The notes: generated by a model not told the origin, from the sequence alone. A stretch of 64,000 bases of DNA from Sulfitobacter sp. SK011 (GCF_003352065.1 NZ_CP025803.1:1364001-1428000), one strand, 5' to 3'. Numbered from the stretch's first letter, positions 8,872-17,247 are shown. Numbers and translations are program-made.

Positions 8872-9351
8872 ATGCGAAAGTCAGTTATAGCCTGTCTTAC
8901 GGTTGCGGCCCTGTCCGTTGGTGCCGTCGCAGGGGCAGATGGACATATCAGCGACAAACAAATCGCTGCGGCGGTCAAAGCGCGCCAGTCTCACATGCAG
9001 CTCTATGCATTCCACCTTACGACCCTTGGCGGGATGGCAAAGGGAGAAGTGCCCTATGATTCCGAAGCCGCCGCTGCTGCTGCAAACAGCATTGTGGCTT
9101 TGACGGGGCTGGCCCAGTCCGGCTATTGGCTGCCCGGCAGCGATTCTGAAAGTATTGAGAACACCAAGGCGCTGCCCGCGATCTGGGCTGATGGCAGTGA
9201 TGTAGGTGCCAAATCTGGGGCTCTTACGGATGCAGCATTTGCGATGCAAACCGCCGCTGCGACCGACCTTGATTCGTTAAAGGTCGCAATGGAGGGGCTT
9301 GGTGGGGCATGTGGCGCATGCCACAAGATGTATCGTCAGGCCAGCAACTAA
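8872..9351 (+). CDS. Cytochrome c' (periplasmic, class II)
   Basis: A 159-residue protein with a signal peptide (MRKSVIACLTVAALSVGAVAG). It has the class II cytochrome four-helix pattern: the N-terminal RQSHMQLYAFHLTTLGGMAKGE helix and the C-terminal haem site CGACH with C147, C150 and H151 seven residues before the end. Cytochromes c' bind NO, CO or act in nitrosative stress; some relatives are electron carriers. The 5' flank contains AAGGAG about six bases before ATG. Its neighbour is a divergent LysR regulator. Confidence 0.92.
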   Translation: MRKSVIACLTVAALSVGAVAGADGHISDKQIAAAVKARQSHMQLYAFHLTTLGGMAKGEVPYDSEAAAAAANSIVALTGLAQSGYWLPGSDSESIENTKALPAIWADGSDVGAKSGALTDAAFAMQTAAATDLDSLKVAMEGLGGACGACHKMYRQASN

Positions 9352-9369
9352 GCCACAAACCAAATGGTG

Positions 9370-9448
9370 CCGGATACCTGAGGCGTTTTGACCTTGGGCC
9401 GCACGGGTCGAAATCTGTGAAATTCGCGGCACCTGACCGGGTATCCGG
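9370..9448. repeat. 9-bp perfect inverted repeat downstream of cytochrome c' gene
   Basis: CCGGATACC (9370-9378) and GGTATCCGG (9440-9448) are perfectly complementary across 61 bases, in the 214-bp gap between the cytochrome c' stop and the next gene. It could close a long stem at the transcript 3' end or be a pair of protein sites. No T-tract follows, so a classical intrinsic terminator is unlikely. Confidence 0.4.
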
Positions 9449-9565
9449 AGGCCGCGTCTGAACCTGTCAGTCCGATCTTAGTCATAGCGACAAAGACCGG
9501 ACCAACGTCTGATGCAAAACCACGCTTGCTGAGCTATCGTTACAGCAGCGTGATTTTGCGTTAAC

Positions 9566-10066
9566 ATGTCCGGTTCGAATATGCTTAATTTTCTGTCAAA
9601 ATTTCTGAGGGCCGTTTTGGTCTCGCTCCTTTTGATACTCTTTCCGGGAATCATCTGGTCGACCAGCGACGGTGTTCTGACATTTGGTGTCTCTTATGCT
9701 TTTGCCGAGTCAGGAAGCGGCAGCAGCGGCAGCGGCGGTGGTGGTAGCAACAGCGGCAGCGGCAGTAGCAACAGCGGCAGCGGCAGTAGCAACAGCGGCA
9801 GCGGCAGCAGCAACAGCGGAAGCGGTCATGATGATGACGACGACGATGATGATCGGGATGGTGACGACAAAGATGACAAGGACCGCCGCCGGTCGGCGGA
9901 GCGGTTGGGGCCTTCGGCCAATATGCATCTGCGATATAAAAACGGGTGGGACGAAAAAATTCTCAATGGGCGATACAGTCTGGTGGATCCCCATGGACAT
10001 AAAGTCGCCGACAGACCGGCCCGGACCAAGGACCTGAACCGCATGCGTGCTGCGGTCGGGCAGTAG
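9566..10066 (+). CDS. Secreted Ser/Gly/Asn-repeat protein with poly-Asp tract
   Basis: A 166-residue protein of unknown function. An N-terminal hydrophobic segment (FLRAVLVSLLLILFPGIIW) is followed by a probable cleavage after SYAFA. Residues 50-87 are low complexity: four copies of a seven-residue unit SSNSGSG encoded by 21-bp tandem repeats. An acidic run of eight Asp and a basic segment come next. The C-terminal 55 residues (LRYKNGWDEKILNGRYSLVD, HGHKVADRPARTKDLNRM) look folded. No ribosome-binding site is clear; ATG at 9581 is an alternative start. It abuts, tail to tail, the response regulator gene with no intervening base. Confidence 0.7.
   Translation: MSGSNMLNFLSKFLRAVLVSLLLILFPGIIWSTSDGVLTFGVSYAFAESGSGSSGSGGGGSNSGSGSSNSGSGSSNSGSGSSNSGSGHDDDDDDDDRDGDDKDDKDRRRSAERLGPSANMHLRYKNGWDEKILNGRYSLVDPHGHKVADRPARTKDLNRMRAAVGQ
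9743..9826 (+). repeat. Four tandem 21-bp coding repeats
   Basis: Four in-frame 21-bp units at 9743, 9764, 9785 and 9806 encode the heptapeptide (S/G)SNSGSG. Units 2 and 3 are identical, and units 1 and 4 differ at a few positions. The near identity suggests recent slippage and possible length variation between strains. Confidence 0.9.
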
Positions 10067-10705
10067 TCACTTTTCCGCCCAGGCCTTTTGTGCGATCAGC
10101 GCCGCCTCGACCCGGTTGCGCGCCTGCAGCTTGCTGAGAATAATTGTCATATAGTGCTTGACGGTCTTTTCCTGAATGCTGAGGTCCAGCCCGATTTCCT
10201 TGTTGCTTTTGCCAGTCGCCACCCCTTTGAGGATGTCTTCTTCGCGTTTGGTCAGATCATCAATCGGCTGACGCTCGGCAGGTTTGCCGTTCTGCATGAT
10301 CCGCAACATCTGAGCGGCAAGACCGGGTGACACATGCGCTTCACCCGCGGCGATCCTTGTCAGAATGTTGCGCAGTTCCGTGGCTGAGACACCCTTGAGC
10401 ACATAACCTGTTGCGCCGGCCTGCATGGCCGCTGTCACGTCCTCGCTGTCTTCTGATACTGTCAGCATCGCGACAGCCCTGGCCGTGCCTGATTGAGAGA
10501 TTTGTGCCGCCGCCGCAATGCCGCCCCCCGGCATCGACAGGTCCAGCAACGCGATGTCGGGGGTATGTTCGGCGGCCAATGCCACGGCATCGTCAGCGGA
10601 ACCACCCACACCCACCACTTCAAAATCGCCGGTTTCTTCTATGCTGTGCACAAGGCCATCGCGAAATATCGGATGATCGTCGGCGAGAATAATTCGGATC
10701 GTCAT
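10067..10705 (-). CDS. NarL/FixJ-family response regulator
   Basis: A 212-residue two-component regulator. The receiver domain has phosphoacceptor Asp in ALLDLSMPGGG (about residue 56) and the LTVSEDSEDV and GYVLKG switch motifs. A linker leads to a LuxR-type helix-turn-helix (KREEDILKGVATGKSNKEIG, then EKTVKHYMTIILSKL). It overlaps the upstream kinase gene by four bases (ATGA), so the two form one operon and a cognate pair. The target is unknown; the tail-to-tail Ser/Gly-repeat gene is a neighbour but not obviously a target. Confidence 0.93.
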   Translation of the reverse strand: MTIRIILADDHPIFRDGLVHSIEETGDFEVVGVGGSADDAVALAAEHTPDIALLDLSMPGGGIAAAAQISQSGTARAVAMLTVSEDSEDVTAAMQAGATGYVLKGVSATELRNILTRIAAGEAHVSPGLAAQMLRIMQNGKPAERQPIDDLTKREEDILKGVATGKSNKEIGLDLSIQEKTVKHYMTIILSKLQARNRVEAALIAQKAWAEK

Positions 10706-12102
10706 TGGGACATCTCCTCAAAAGGAAGGATGAGGGAAAGGGTCGAGCCTGCGCCGGGTCTGGCATTGATCACAAACTGCCCGCCTATGCTCTCTGCGCG
10801 ATCCCTAAGTCCAAAGAGACCCTGACCGCCATCGCAGCGCAGATGCCTCGATTGTGCGGGATCAAAGCCCTGGCCGGTATCGGCAACGGTAATCGTCAGC
10901 GACTGGTCGTGGAATGAGGCGGCGACACTCACCTTGTCGACCTTGGCGTGGCGGCTCACATTGGACAGCGTTTCCTGCAGGAAACGGAAAACGCAGAGCT
11001 TTTGTGCATAGTTCAACGGCAGATCCGGCCTGACAGAAACGTCCACTGTGATGGCCAGCCCGGTTTGCCGGTGGTGGTCATTCACCGCGCGGTCAATCAA
11101 TGCACCGATCTCAAGGCTGTCGAGGTCAGGCAGCGCCAGCCCTCTGGAAATGATGCGCAATTCGTCCAGCGCCTTGTCCAGCGACTCGCGGACCAATACG
11201 ACATCCTTGGACGCGGATTGCCGGCCATCAAGTGCCCCATCCAGCCGCAAAGAAGCCAGCGAAAGGTATTGGGCGGGCCCGTCATGCAAATCGGACCCAA
11301 TCCTGCGGATTGCCCGTTCAGTCTGGGCGGTGGCGCGCGACGACGCCGCCACAACCCTTTGTCGAAGGCTGGCATTCTGGGCTGAGATTTTTTCGGTTTT
11401 GGCCAGTTGTTCAGTGAGCGCCTGTCGCTGGTGCCGGATGGTATGGCCGCCGGCCTGAACGATCCAGAACAACAACAGCCCACTGGCCACAAAGGCCCCG
11501 CCCACAACCAGCCAGCTTGTCTGGCGCGCGCTTCTGATATCGGCGGCCAGGTGTTCGGCGCTTTCATAGAATTCCGCCACCGCAATGACCTTGCCGGTCC
11601 AGACCTGCCGAATGGGGCTGTAGACCTCCAGCAGGGGCACGCCCAACTCGGCCTCGGCCTCGTCTTCGAGATCGTTGAGGTCCTCAAAAGTCGAGGCCAG
11701 TTCGCCATTCCAGGCCTGTTTCAGCGCGTCGGTAGGTTCAAATTCTTGTCCAATCAGCGCCGGATCAGACGCATGGACAATGCGCCCGCCGTCAAGCCAG
11801 ATTTTATAGGAAACCACACGTTCGCCCAAGGCAGTTCCGTCAAATATCTCTTCCAATGCCTGTCTTGCCGGTGGCGAAAGCGTATCTGTTTCCGCCAGTT
11901 CCTGGCTCAGCGGCGAGATAAAGCTTTCCATGAACAGCGCCGCAGACGTTGCGGAGTTCTGGACAACCGCATCCTCGATGCGCTGGGATATCCAGTTGCC
12001 GACAAAGATCATAGCGCCGACCATCACGATGGCACTAGCCAATAGAAACTGGCCCGGCAGGGTGAGGTCGCGCCAGTGAACCGCATCGGCGAATCTTTCC
12101 AT
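10702..12102 (-). CDS. Membrane sensor histidine kinase, HisKA_3 (NarX/UhpB-like)
   Basis: A 466-residue sensor kinase. Two transmembrane segments (about residues 17-38 and 196-216) bracket a periplasmic sensing domain of about 160 residues (YKIWLDGGRIVHASDPALIG resembles a Cache-like fold). A coiled segment leads to the HisKA_3 dimerisation domain with phospho-His in IGSDLHDGPAQYLS (about residue 273). The HATPase has N-box ETLSNVSRHA and G-box DTGQGFDP. It is translated with the downstream regulator. The signal is not predictable from sequence. Confidence 0.92.
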   Translation of the reverse strand: MERFADAVHWRDLTLPGQFLLASAIVMVGAMIFVGNWISQRIEDAVVQNSATSAALFMESFISPLSQELAETDTLSPPARQALEEIFDGTALGERVVSYKIWLDGGRIVHASDPALIGQEFEPTDALKQAWNGELASTFEDLNDLEDEAEAELGVPLLEVYSPIRQVWTGKVIAVAEFYESAEHLAADIRSARQTSWLVVGGAFVASGLLLFWIVQAGGHTIRHQRQALTEQLAKTEKISAQNASLRQRVVAASSRATAQTERAIRRIGSDLHDGPAQYLSLASLRLDGALDGRQSASKDVVLVRESLDKALDELRIISRGLALPDLDSLEIGALIDRAVNDHHRQTGLAITVDVSVRPDLPLNYAQKLCVFRFLQETLSNVSRHAKVDKVSVAASFHDQSLTITVADTGQGFDPAQSRHLRCDGGQGLFGLRDRAESIGGQFVINARPGAGSTLSLILPFEEMSQ

Positions 12103-12154
12103 ACAAAATGTCTAACATCGGATGTCAGCCAAACACACCGACTTTGGTCTGAAT

Positions 12155-12172
12155 CCCATTAATGAAAATGGG
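12155..12172. promoter_or_regulatory. Inverted repeat upstream of sensor kinase gene
   Basis: CCCATT (12155-12160) and AATGGG (12167-12172) form a perfect 6-bp inverted repeat with a six-base spacer, 53 bases upstream of the kinase start. The position fits an operator, possibly for autoregulation by the response regulator. The surrounding 205-bp gap holds no gene. Confidence 0.35.
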
Positions 12173-12307
12173 TCAGAAACTGCCTGCTGTCCTTTTTGGG
12201 CAAGGCTTTGGCGGGCTGATTGGGGTGAGCCGAATGAAGTCCAGTGACATGGCTAACCGACATTTCAGCCCCGTCATGCTGTGAATTGCCGCTTCTGCCA
12301 ACCGCAC

Positions 12308-13774
12308 CTACCGCATGACGAAAGGATCAGGGATCGGATCGTCACTGGTGCGCAGCCAGACAGCTTTTGTTTTTGTATAATCAAGTGCTGCACGCAGGCC
12401 CCCCTCGCGGCCATGTCCGCTAAGTCCATGACCGCCGAAAGGTGCAATTGGGCTGACGGCGCGGTAGGTGTTCACCCAAACGATGCCCGCACGAATGCCC
12501 CGGATCATCCTGTGCGCCCGCGCCAGATCTCGCGTGAACACCCCGGATGCCAAACCAAAGGCCGTGCCATTGGCGATATCCAACGCCTCTTGTTCCGTAT
12601 CAAAGCCCAGAACGGAAAGGACCGGCCCAAAAAATTCAGTGGTGAGGCACGGCGCATTCGGGGCATCGGAACAATCAATGATCGTGGGCGGAAAGAAAAT
12701 GCCATCCCGGTCCAATGCCTGCCCACCGGTGATAATGCGGGCACCCGCCGCCACAGATGCTTCAATCAGCTTAACCGCGTTGTCACGTTGCCCTGTGGTG
12801 CACAGGGGGCCCACTTCGGTCGTCATATCGTCGGGCAGGCCAATCACGATGGCTTCTGCTTTTTCCTTCAACCTTGCCAGAAACGCGTCTTTGATTGTGT
12901 TCGAGATGATCAGCCGTGATCCTGCAACGCAGCTTTGGCCGGAGGCTGCAAAAATTCCTGAAACCTGCGCGTTTGCGGCACTTTCGATATCGGCGTCCTC
13001 AAAGACGATGAAAGGCGACTTGCCGCCCAGTTCCAGCGAGGTGGACGCCAGATTTTCCGCGGAATTGCGCACAACCTGTCGCGCGGTTTCCGGCCCGCCG
13101 GTAAATGCCACGTGATCCACCTGGGGATGGCTGGTCAGGACGGCACCACAGGTGGCCCCAAAACCGGTGATCACATTCAGCACACCCGCAGGGAACCCGG
13201 CCTGATCAAAGATACGGGCGAATTCCAGCATCGGTGCCGGGCCGTCTTCTGAGGCTTTCAACACGACAGTGCAGCCCGCCGCCAATGCCGGACCGATTTT
13301 GACTGCGGACAGGAACAATTGCGAATTCCACGGTACGATGGCCGCGACAACACCGATGGGTTCGCGGCGCAACCACACCTCCATGTCCGGTTTGTCGATG
13401 GGCAAATGCGCGCCCTCAATCTTGTCAGCGAGACCGGCATAATAGCGGTAATAATCGGCGACATAAGCTATTTGAGCCGAGGTCTCGCGGATGATTTTGC
13501 CGGTATCGCGGGTTTCAAGCTGGGCGAGGGTCTGGGCATTCTCAGCAATGAGATCGGCAAGCCGCATCAAGAGTTTACCGCGCCCCGAGGCGGTCATGCC
13601 GGACCATTCCGCACCAAAAAATGCCGCGCGCGCGGCCGCGACAGCATGCTCTACATCCTTGGTACGCGCTTCGGGCATCATCGCCCAGACCTGTCCGGTC
13701 GCGGGGTCACGGCTTTCAAAGCGTGCTGATCCGTCGCTGAATGTGCCGCCGATATAGTGCTGGAATTGCTGCAT
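12308..13774 (-). CDS. NAD(P)-dependent aldehyde dehydrogenase (last gene of ring-opening operon)
   Basis: A 488-residue aldehyde dehydrogenase of usual family length, started at ATG 13774 (MQQFQHYIGG), since the sequence upstream is not ALDH-like. Catalytic residues are visible: general-base Glu in LELGGKSP, nucleophilic Cys in GQSCVAGSRL, and the Asn/Lys of the NAD site in VPWNSQL and VLKASE. It is the last of five tightly packed genes, ten bases after the luciferase-like monooxygenase gene. In known two-component ring-opening pathways an ALDH oxidises the hydroxylactone or semialdehyde product (TgnD in trigonelline catabolism), and that role is inferred here. Confidence 0.93.
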   Translation of the reverse strand: MQQFQHYIGGTFSDGSARFESRDPATGQVWAMMPEARTKDVEHAVAAARAAFFGAEWSGMTASGRGKLLMRLADLIAENAQTLAQLETRDTGKIIRETSAQIAYVADYYRYYAGLADKIEGAHLPIDKPDMEVWLRREPIGVVAAIVPWNSQLFLSAVKIGPALAAGCTVVLKASEDGPAPMLEFARIFDQAGFPAGVLNVITGFGATCGAVLTSHPQVDHVAFTGGPETARQVVRNSAENLASTSLELGGKSPFIVFEDADIESAANAQVSGIFAASGQSCVAGSRLIISNTIKDAFLARLKEKAEAIVIGLPDDMTTEVGPLCTTGQRDNAVKLIEASVAAGARIITGGQALDRDGIFFPPTIIDCSDAPNAPCLTTEFFGPVLSVLGFDTEQEALDIANGTAFGLASGVFTRDLARAHRMIRGIRAGIVWVNTYRAVSPIAPFGGHGLSGHGREGGLRAALDYTKTKAVWLRTSDDPIPDPFVMR

Positions 13775-13784
13775 GGTCTCTCTT

Positions 13785-14822
13785 TCAGGCAAAAGCTGGC
13801 ATGACGTCTTTGATGAACCGCTCAAGCGATGCTTTTTTGCGTTCAAAGCTCATACCGCTGTCGATCCAGAACGAATATTCATCATAACCGAGGTCTTCGT
13901 AAGTCTTGATCCGCGCAATCGCGTCTTGCGGTGTGGCGATTACGTTGTCGCGCAGCATTGCCTCGGCTGAATAGAAGGGATGGGCCGCAATGTCGTCGTC
14001 TGTCAGCGCCTCAATTGCGCCTTGGGAAACCGCGCGTTCATTCTTGAACCACGCCCCGAAGTAGCAATAAAACCTGTTGATTTCCTCTGCTGCCAGTTGG
14101 GCGTCTGCCGCATCTGCTGCAATATAGGTATGGTTAAGCAACATGATCTCGGGGCGCGGCACATCGGGAAATTTGGCGCAGGCTGCGTTGAAAGTATCCA
14201 TCAATTTGACGATCTCAGCATCGCCCATCCACAGTGGCGTCACCTGCACATGGCATCCATTTGAAATGGCGAATTCGTGGCTGTTGGGATCACGCGCCGC
14301 GATCCAGATGGGCGGCCCCGCTTCTTGGCTGGGTTTGGGCGACGACGTGGTCGAGGGGAACGTATGAAAAGTGCCGTTCTGGGCATAATCGCCTTTCCAA
14401 AGCCCCTTCACAGCAGGCACCAGTTCGCGCATCCGCTGACCGGCCTCCCATGCGTCCATGCCGGGGACCATGCGTTCATATTCGTAATGATAGGCACCGC
14501 GTGCGATCCCCAGATCAAGGCGGCCATCGACGATCATGTCTGTCATCGCGGCCTCGCCTGCCAGCCGGATCGGGTGCCAGAATGGCGCGATCACAGTGCC
14601 TGTCCCAAGCCGGACGTTTCTGGTCTGCCGCGCCAGATCAATGAGGTTGAGGAAGGGGTTCGGCGCGATGGTGAAATCCATGCCGTGATGTTCCCCGGTC
14701 CAGACCGCGTGCATGCCGCCTGCGTCGGCGATCTTGGCCAAAGCAACGAAGTCATCATAAAGCTGTTTCTGGTCCTGTTCCGGCGACAACCGTTCCATGT
14801 GAACGAAAAGCGAAAACCGCAT
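13785..14822 (-). CDS. Luciferase-like (LLM class) flavin-dependent monooxygenase
   Basis: A 345-residue LLM-family TIM-barrel protein. The start at ATG 14822 (MRFSLFVHME) fits the family; an upstream in-frame ATG would add a charged non-homologous tail. Hallmarks include HAVWTGEHHGMDFTIAPNP (residues about 38-56), LGTGTVIAPFWHPIRLAGE, DGRLDLGIARG and a late GYDEYSFWID. These enzymes use reduced flavin from a partner reductase, encoded by the adjacent upstream gene four bases away. The bacterial luciferase fold also serves RutA and the trigonelline ring-opening oxygenase TgnB. The substrate is inferred only from context. Confidence 0.92.
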   Translation of the reverse strand: MRFSLFVHMERLSPEQDQKQLYDDFVALAKIADAGGMHAVWTGEHHGMDFTIAPNPFLNLIDLARQTRNVRLGTGTVIAPFWHPIRLAGEAAMTDMIVDGRLDLGIARGAYHYEYERMVPGMDAWEAGQRMRELVPAVKGLWKGDYAQNGTFHTFPSTTSSPKPSQEAGPPIWIAARDPNSHEFAISNGCHVQVTPLWMGDAEIVKLMDTFNAACAKFPDVPRPEIMLLNHTYIAADAADAQLAAEEINRFYCYFGAWFKNERAVSQGAIEALTDDDIAAHPFYSAEAMLRDNVIATPQDAIARIKTYEDLGYDEYSFWIDSGMSFERKKASLERFIKDVMPAFA

Positions 14823-14826
14823 GTGA

Positions 14827-15759
14827 TTACCTTTCTTGCTTGATGGCGCGTACTTCGCCGCTTTTTTGGTCGCCATAGTAGATGCCGTAATTGCCGATGC
14901 GGCTTTCCGATGAAAACCGTTCCAGCATGGTCAGAATGGCAGGGTCCGATACATCGTCCAAAGAGGAACCAGTCAGAGGTACAAAGGCACCCTGCGCCGG
15001 CGCACCAGCGGCGGTCTGGCACAAAAAGCAGATATGCTGTCGCTTTCGGCCGACATCTTCAAAGACCGAATAGACAAATCCCGGTTGGGCCTGCAGTCCA
15101 GTGGACGCCAGCAACGCCTTGAGGGTGGCAGATGCCCCCCCGGCTTCAACCAGTTTCTCTGGCAACGTCAGGCCACCATGCCCATCATCGACCAACAACA
15201 CAGCGCCGTCCCGTTCAATCAATGCGGAAACGATCAGATTGGTGTTTGCGTCAAGCGCATCCGCCGCCGAAGACGGTGTCACATAAGCGCCCCGTGCATA
15301 GCCCAAACCGGGGGTCGCGGTGCTGTCAAACGCGACAACCGTGCCGATCAAAATGATATGGTCACCTGCCTCAACCGTTTTATGCATCGCGCAATCAAAC
15401 CATGCTGACACACCGTCAAGGATGGGCGATCCCTTTGGGCCTCTACGCCAGCCTACATCGGCAAAACGATCTTCAATCGGGCGTGCGAAGGTGTTGGACA
15501 CTTCGATCTGGGTCTCGGCCAGGATGTTGACGGCAAATCCGTCTGCGTTGGTCAATGCGTCGTAGTTGCGCGATGAGTTTGCCAAACACACCAGAACCAT
15601 CGGCGGGTCCAATGAGACCGATGTGAACGAGTTCGCGGTAAACCCCAAAGGGGTGCCGCTTTGGTCAATTGCTGTGACGACAGTGACACCCGTCATGAAC
15701 GTACCGAATGCCGTGCGAAGCGCACGGGGGTCGGGCGGGCGGAGGGCGGGTGTTGTCAT
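14827..15759 (-). CDS. Flavin reductase fused to a degenerate Nudix-like domain
   Basis: A 310-residue protein. Residues about 10-160 form a flavin reductase-like FMN-binding split barrel (FGTFMTGVTVVTA, GFTANSFTSVSLDPPMVLVC, FAVNIL, DRFADVGW, GDHIILIGTV). It would supply reduced flavin to the monooxygenase encoded next. Residues about 172-295 look like a Nudix fold (NLIVSALIERDGAVLLVDD, LTLPEKLVEAGG, RKRQHICFLC). They lack the catalytic GX5EX7REUXEEXGU box, suggesting a ligand-sensing rather than hydrolytic domain. The start overlaps the preceding stop by four bases. Confidence 0.88.
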   Translation of the reverse strand: MTTPALRPPDPRALRTAFGTFMTGVTVVTAIDQSGTPLGFTANSFTSVSLDPPMVLVCLANSSRNYDALTNADGFAVNILAETQIEVSNTFARPIEDRFADVGWRRGPKGSPILDGVSAWFDCAMHKTVEAGDHIILIGTVVAFDSTATPGLGYARGAYVTPSSAADALDANTNLIVSALIERDGAVLLVDDGHGGLTLPEKLVEAGGASATLKALLASTGLQAQPGFVYSVFEDVGRKRQHICFLCQTAAGAPAQGAFVPLTGSSLDDVSDPAILTMLERFSSESRIGNYGIYYGDQKSGEVRAIKQER

Positions 15760-16568
15760 GGGCCTGCCTTTGCGAATTCAGGTTGCTTGAGCCATGCCAG
15801 CACATGCGCATTTACCTGTGCCGCGGCAGTGAGATTGACCATATGTCTGTGGCCCGGGATCACGACGCAATGCCCATTCTGGACTTCATCGCTCATCGCC
15901 TGCGACATGGCAGGGGTGGAATTCTGGTCTTTGTCACCTGTCAGCGCCAGAAACGGGCAGGCGATAGACGACAACTGCGTCGCATAGGTTGCATCGCCAT
16001 GCGCAAACGCGGTGTACGCGGTTCCATACCCCTTAACGTCCACATCCCGAAGCCAGCCCGCGACCAGCGCACGGGCCGCGCGATCGGCGGCAGTGTCGTC
16101 AAACCAGCGCGCCAGCGGGGTCTCCAGATCAATCTGGCCCCTGCGTATCTCTGCAGCCCGTGATTTGACCGCAGCGCTGGCAGTTGCATCCCGGCGATAA
16201 ACCCCATTGAGCAACGCAACCCGGCGCAGCATATCGGGATGTTGCGTGGCATAGCCCACCGCGATCAGAGCGCCCATCGAGTGGCCCGCCACATTGACCG
16301 GCCCAAGGTTCAGTGTGCGGATCACATCATCACACCACCTGACAAAATCAGGGAGCTGACTGCCATCGGGCAAAGGGTCGCTTCCGCCGTGGCCAGGTAA
16401 ATCGGGGGCGATGACATGATATGCCCCTTTCAGCGCTGCAATCTGTGGGGCCCATGCGGCCGATTGCATCCCGACCCCGTGCAGCAGGATCAACGGTTCG
16501 CCGGACCCGTGGTCCTGGAATGCCACGCGCTGCCCGGACTTAGACAGCCGCAGGATTTTCGACGTCAT
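15756..16568 (-). CDS. Alpha/beta hydrolase
   Basis: A 270-residue alpha/beta hydrolase from ATG 16568, preceded by AAGGAG. The oxyanion-hole motif LLHGVG is near residue 30 and the nucleophile elbow is GHSMGA (about residue 96). The acid is probably in TGDKDQNS and the base in PGHRHMVN. The family includes RutD and the enamide hydrolase TgnC that releases methylamine and formate in trigonelline breakdown. Its place in this operon suggests hydrolysis of a ring-opened enamide, an inference. It overlaps the upstream gene by 29 bases. Confidence 0.9.
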   Translation of the reverse strand: MTSKILRLSKSGQRVAFQDHGSGEPLILLHGVGMQSAAWAPQIAALKGAYHVIAPDLPGHGGSDPLPDGSQLPDFVRWCDDVIRTLNLGPVNVAGHSMGALIAVGYATQHPDMLRRVALLNGVYRRDATASAAVKSRAAEIRRGQIDLETPLARWFDDTAADRAARALVAGWLRDVDVKGYGTAYTAFAHGDATYATQLSSIACPFLALTGDKDQNSTPAMSQAMSDEVQNGHCVVIPGHRHMVNLTAAAQVNAHVLAWLKQPEFAKAGP

Positions 16569-17142
16569 GGCCAAGCTCCTTGAGATCTTGATAGCGGTCG
16601 CCAATCCGGTGATGCGGACGCCCCCCGATGGATGCACCCAGTGCGATCAGGATCTCATCTGCGGCAGGGGCATCGGCAACGCAGGTCTGGATTGTCAGGT
16701 AATGTGAGCGTCGCCCCGCATCGTTTTTGTCCATCAACGGGATCATCAGCGGCGCGTTGGCCGGACCGCGCGTGTTGCAAAACGACAGATAGGATTTGGC
16801 ACCAACGGCGTTGCGGTAGTGATTTCCGAAATGCAGGGTGTGAATGAGCGCGGATGCATGTTCAACCTCGCCGTTCAGCCCGACAATTGCCGCCTTGCCA
16901 TACCCTTCGACTTTGTCGCCACCGCCAGCCGCCTCAAGGATCATTTCCGTCAAAAGTGCGCCCAGCCCCGACGCGCAATCAAGAATGGCCGGGGCAAGGT
17001 CTTCGACAAAACCCAAGCCGGCCCAGGGGTTTTTGATAACGGCCATCGCCGCGATGAGCTTGAGCGGCGTTTGCGCCTTTTTTCCGCCTTCAATGAACGT
17101 GGTTTCGACATGGATGAGCGTTTTGCGGATTTCTGCGGGCAC
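16540..17142 (-). CDS. PF06684 (amino acid synthesis, DUF1185) family protein
   Basis: A 200-residue protein with the PF06684 pattern: MPAEIRKTLIHVETTFIEGG, AMAVIKNPWAG, IVGLNGEVEHASALIHTLHFG, FCNTRGPANAPLMIPLMDK and a C-terminal GGRPHHRIGDRYQD. Known family structures adopt a Bacillus chorismate-mutase-like fold related to YjgF/RutC, but no reaction is established. The family often sits in aromatic or heterocycle catabolic clusters. It is the first gene of the five-gene operon, so it is transcribed first from the promoter next to the GntR operator. Confidence 0.88.
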   Translation of the reverse strand: MPAEIRKTLIHVETTFIEGGKKAQTPLKLIAAMAVIKNPWAGLGFVEDLAPAILDCASGLGALLTEMILEAAGGGDKVEGYGKAAIVGLNGEVEHASALIHTLHFGNHYRNAVGAKSYLSFCNTRGPANAPLMIPLMDKNDAGRRSHYLTIQTCVADAPAADEILIALGASIGGRPHHRIGDRYQDLKELGHDVENPAAV

Positions 17143-17177
17143 AGCGGGGTTCCTTGATCAGATGAGTCGCTCAGGAA

Positions 17178-17191
17178 TATGGTATACCATA
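17178..17191. promoter_or_regulatory. Probable GntR/FadR-type operator palindrome
   Basis: TATGGTATACCATA is a perfect 14-bp palindrome in the 105-bp gap between the operon start (17142) and the GntR gene (17248). Its core TGGTATACCA has the TNGTNNNACNA form bound by FCD-type GntR regulators. It is well placed to control both directions. Confidence 0.75.
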
Positions 17192-17247
17192 CGACGATAT
17201 GTCAATCATACTTGATGCGAAAGAAGGGGAGTGGTACTGAGTGCAGC

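Noticed and set aside
9743..9826. Regular short repeats considered as a CRISPR array
   Set aside because: Units are contiguous 21-mers without spacers and translate to an in-frame SSNSGSG repeat.
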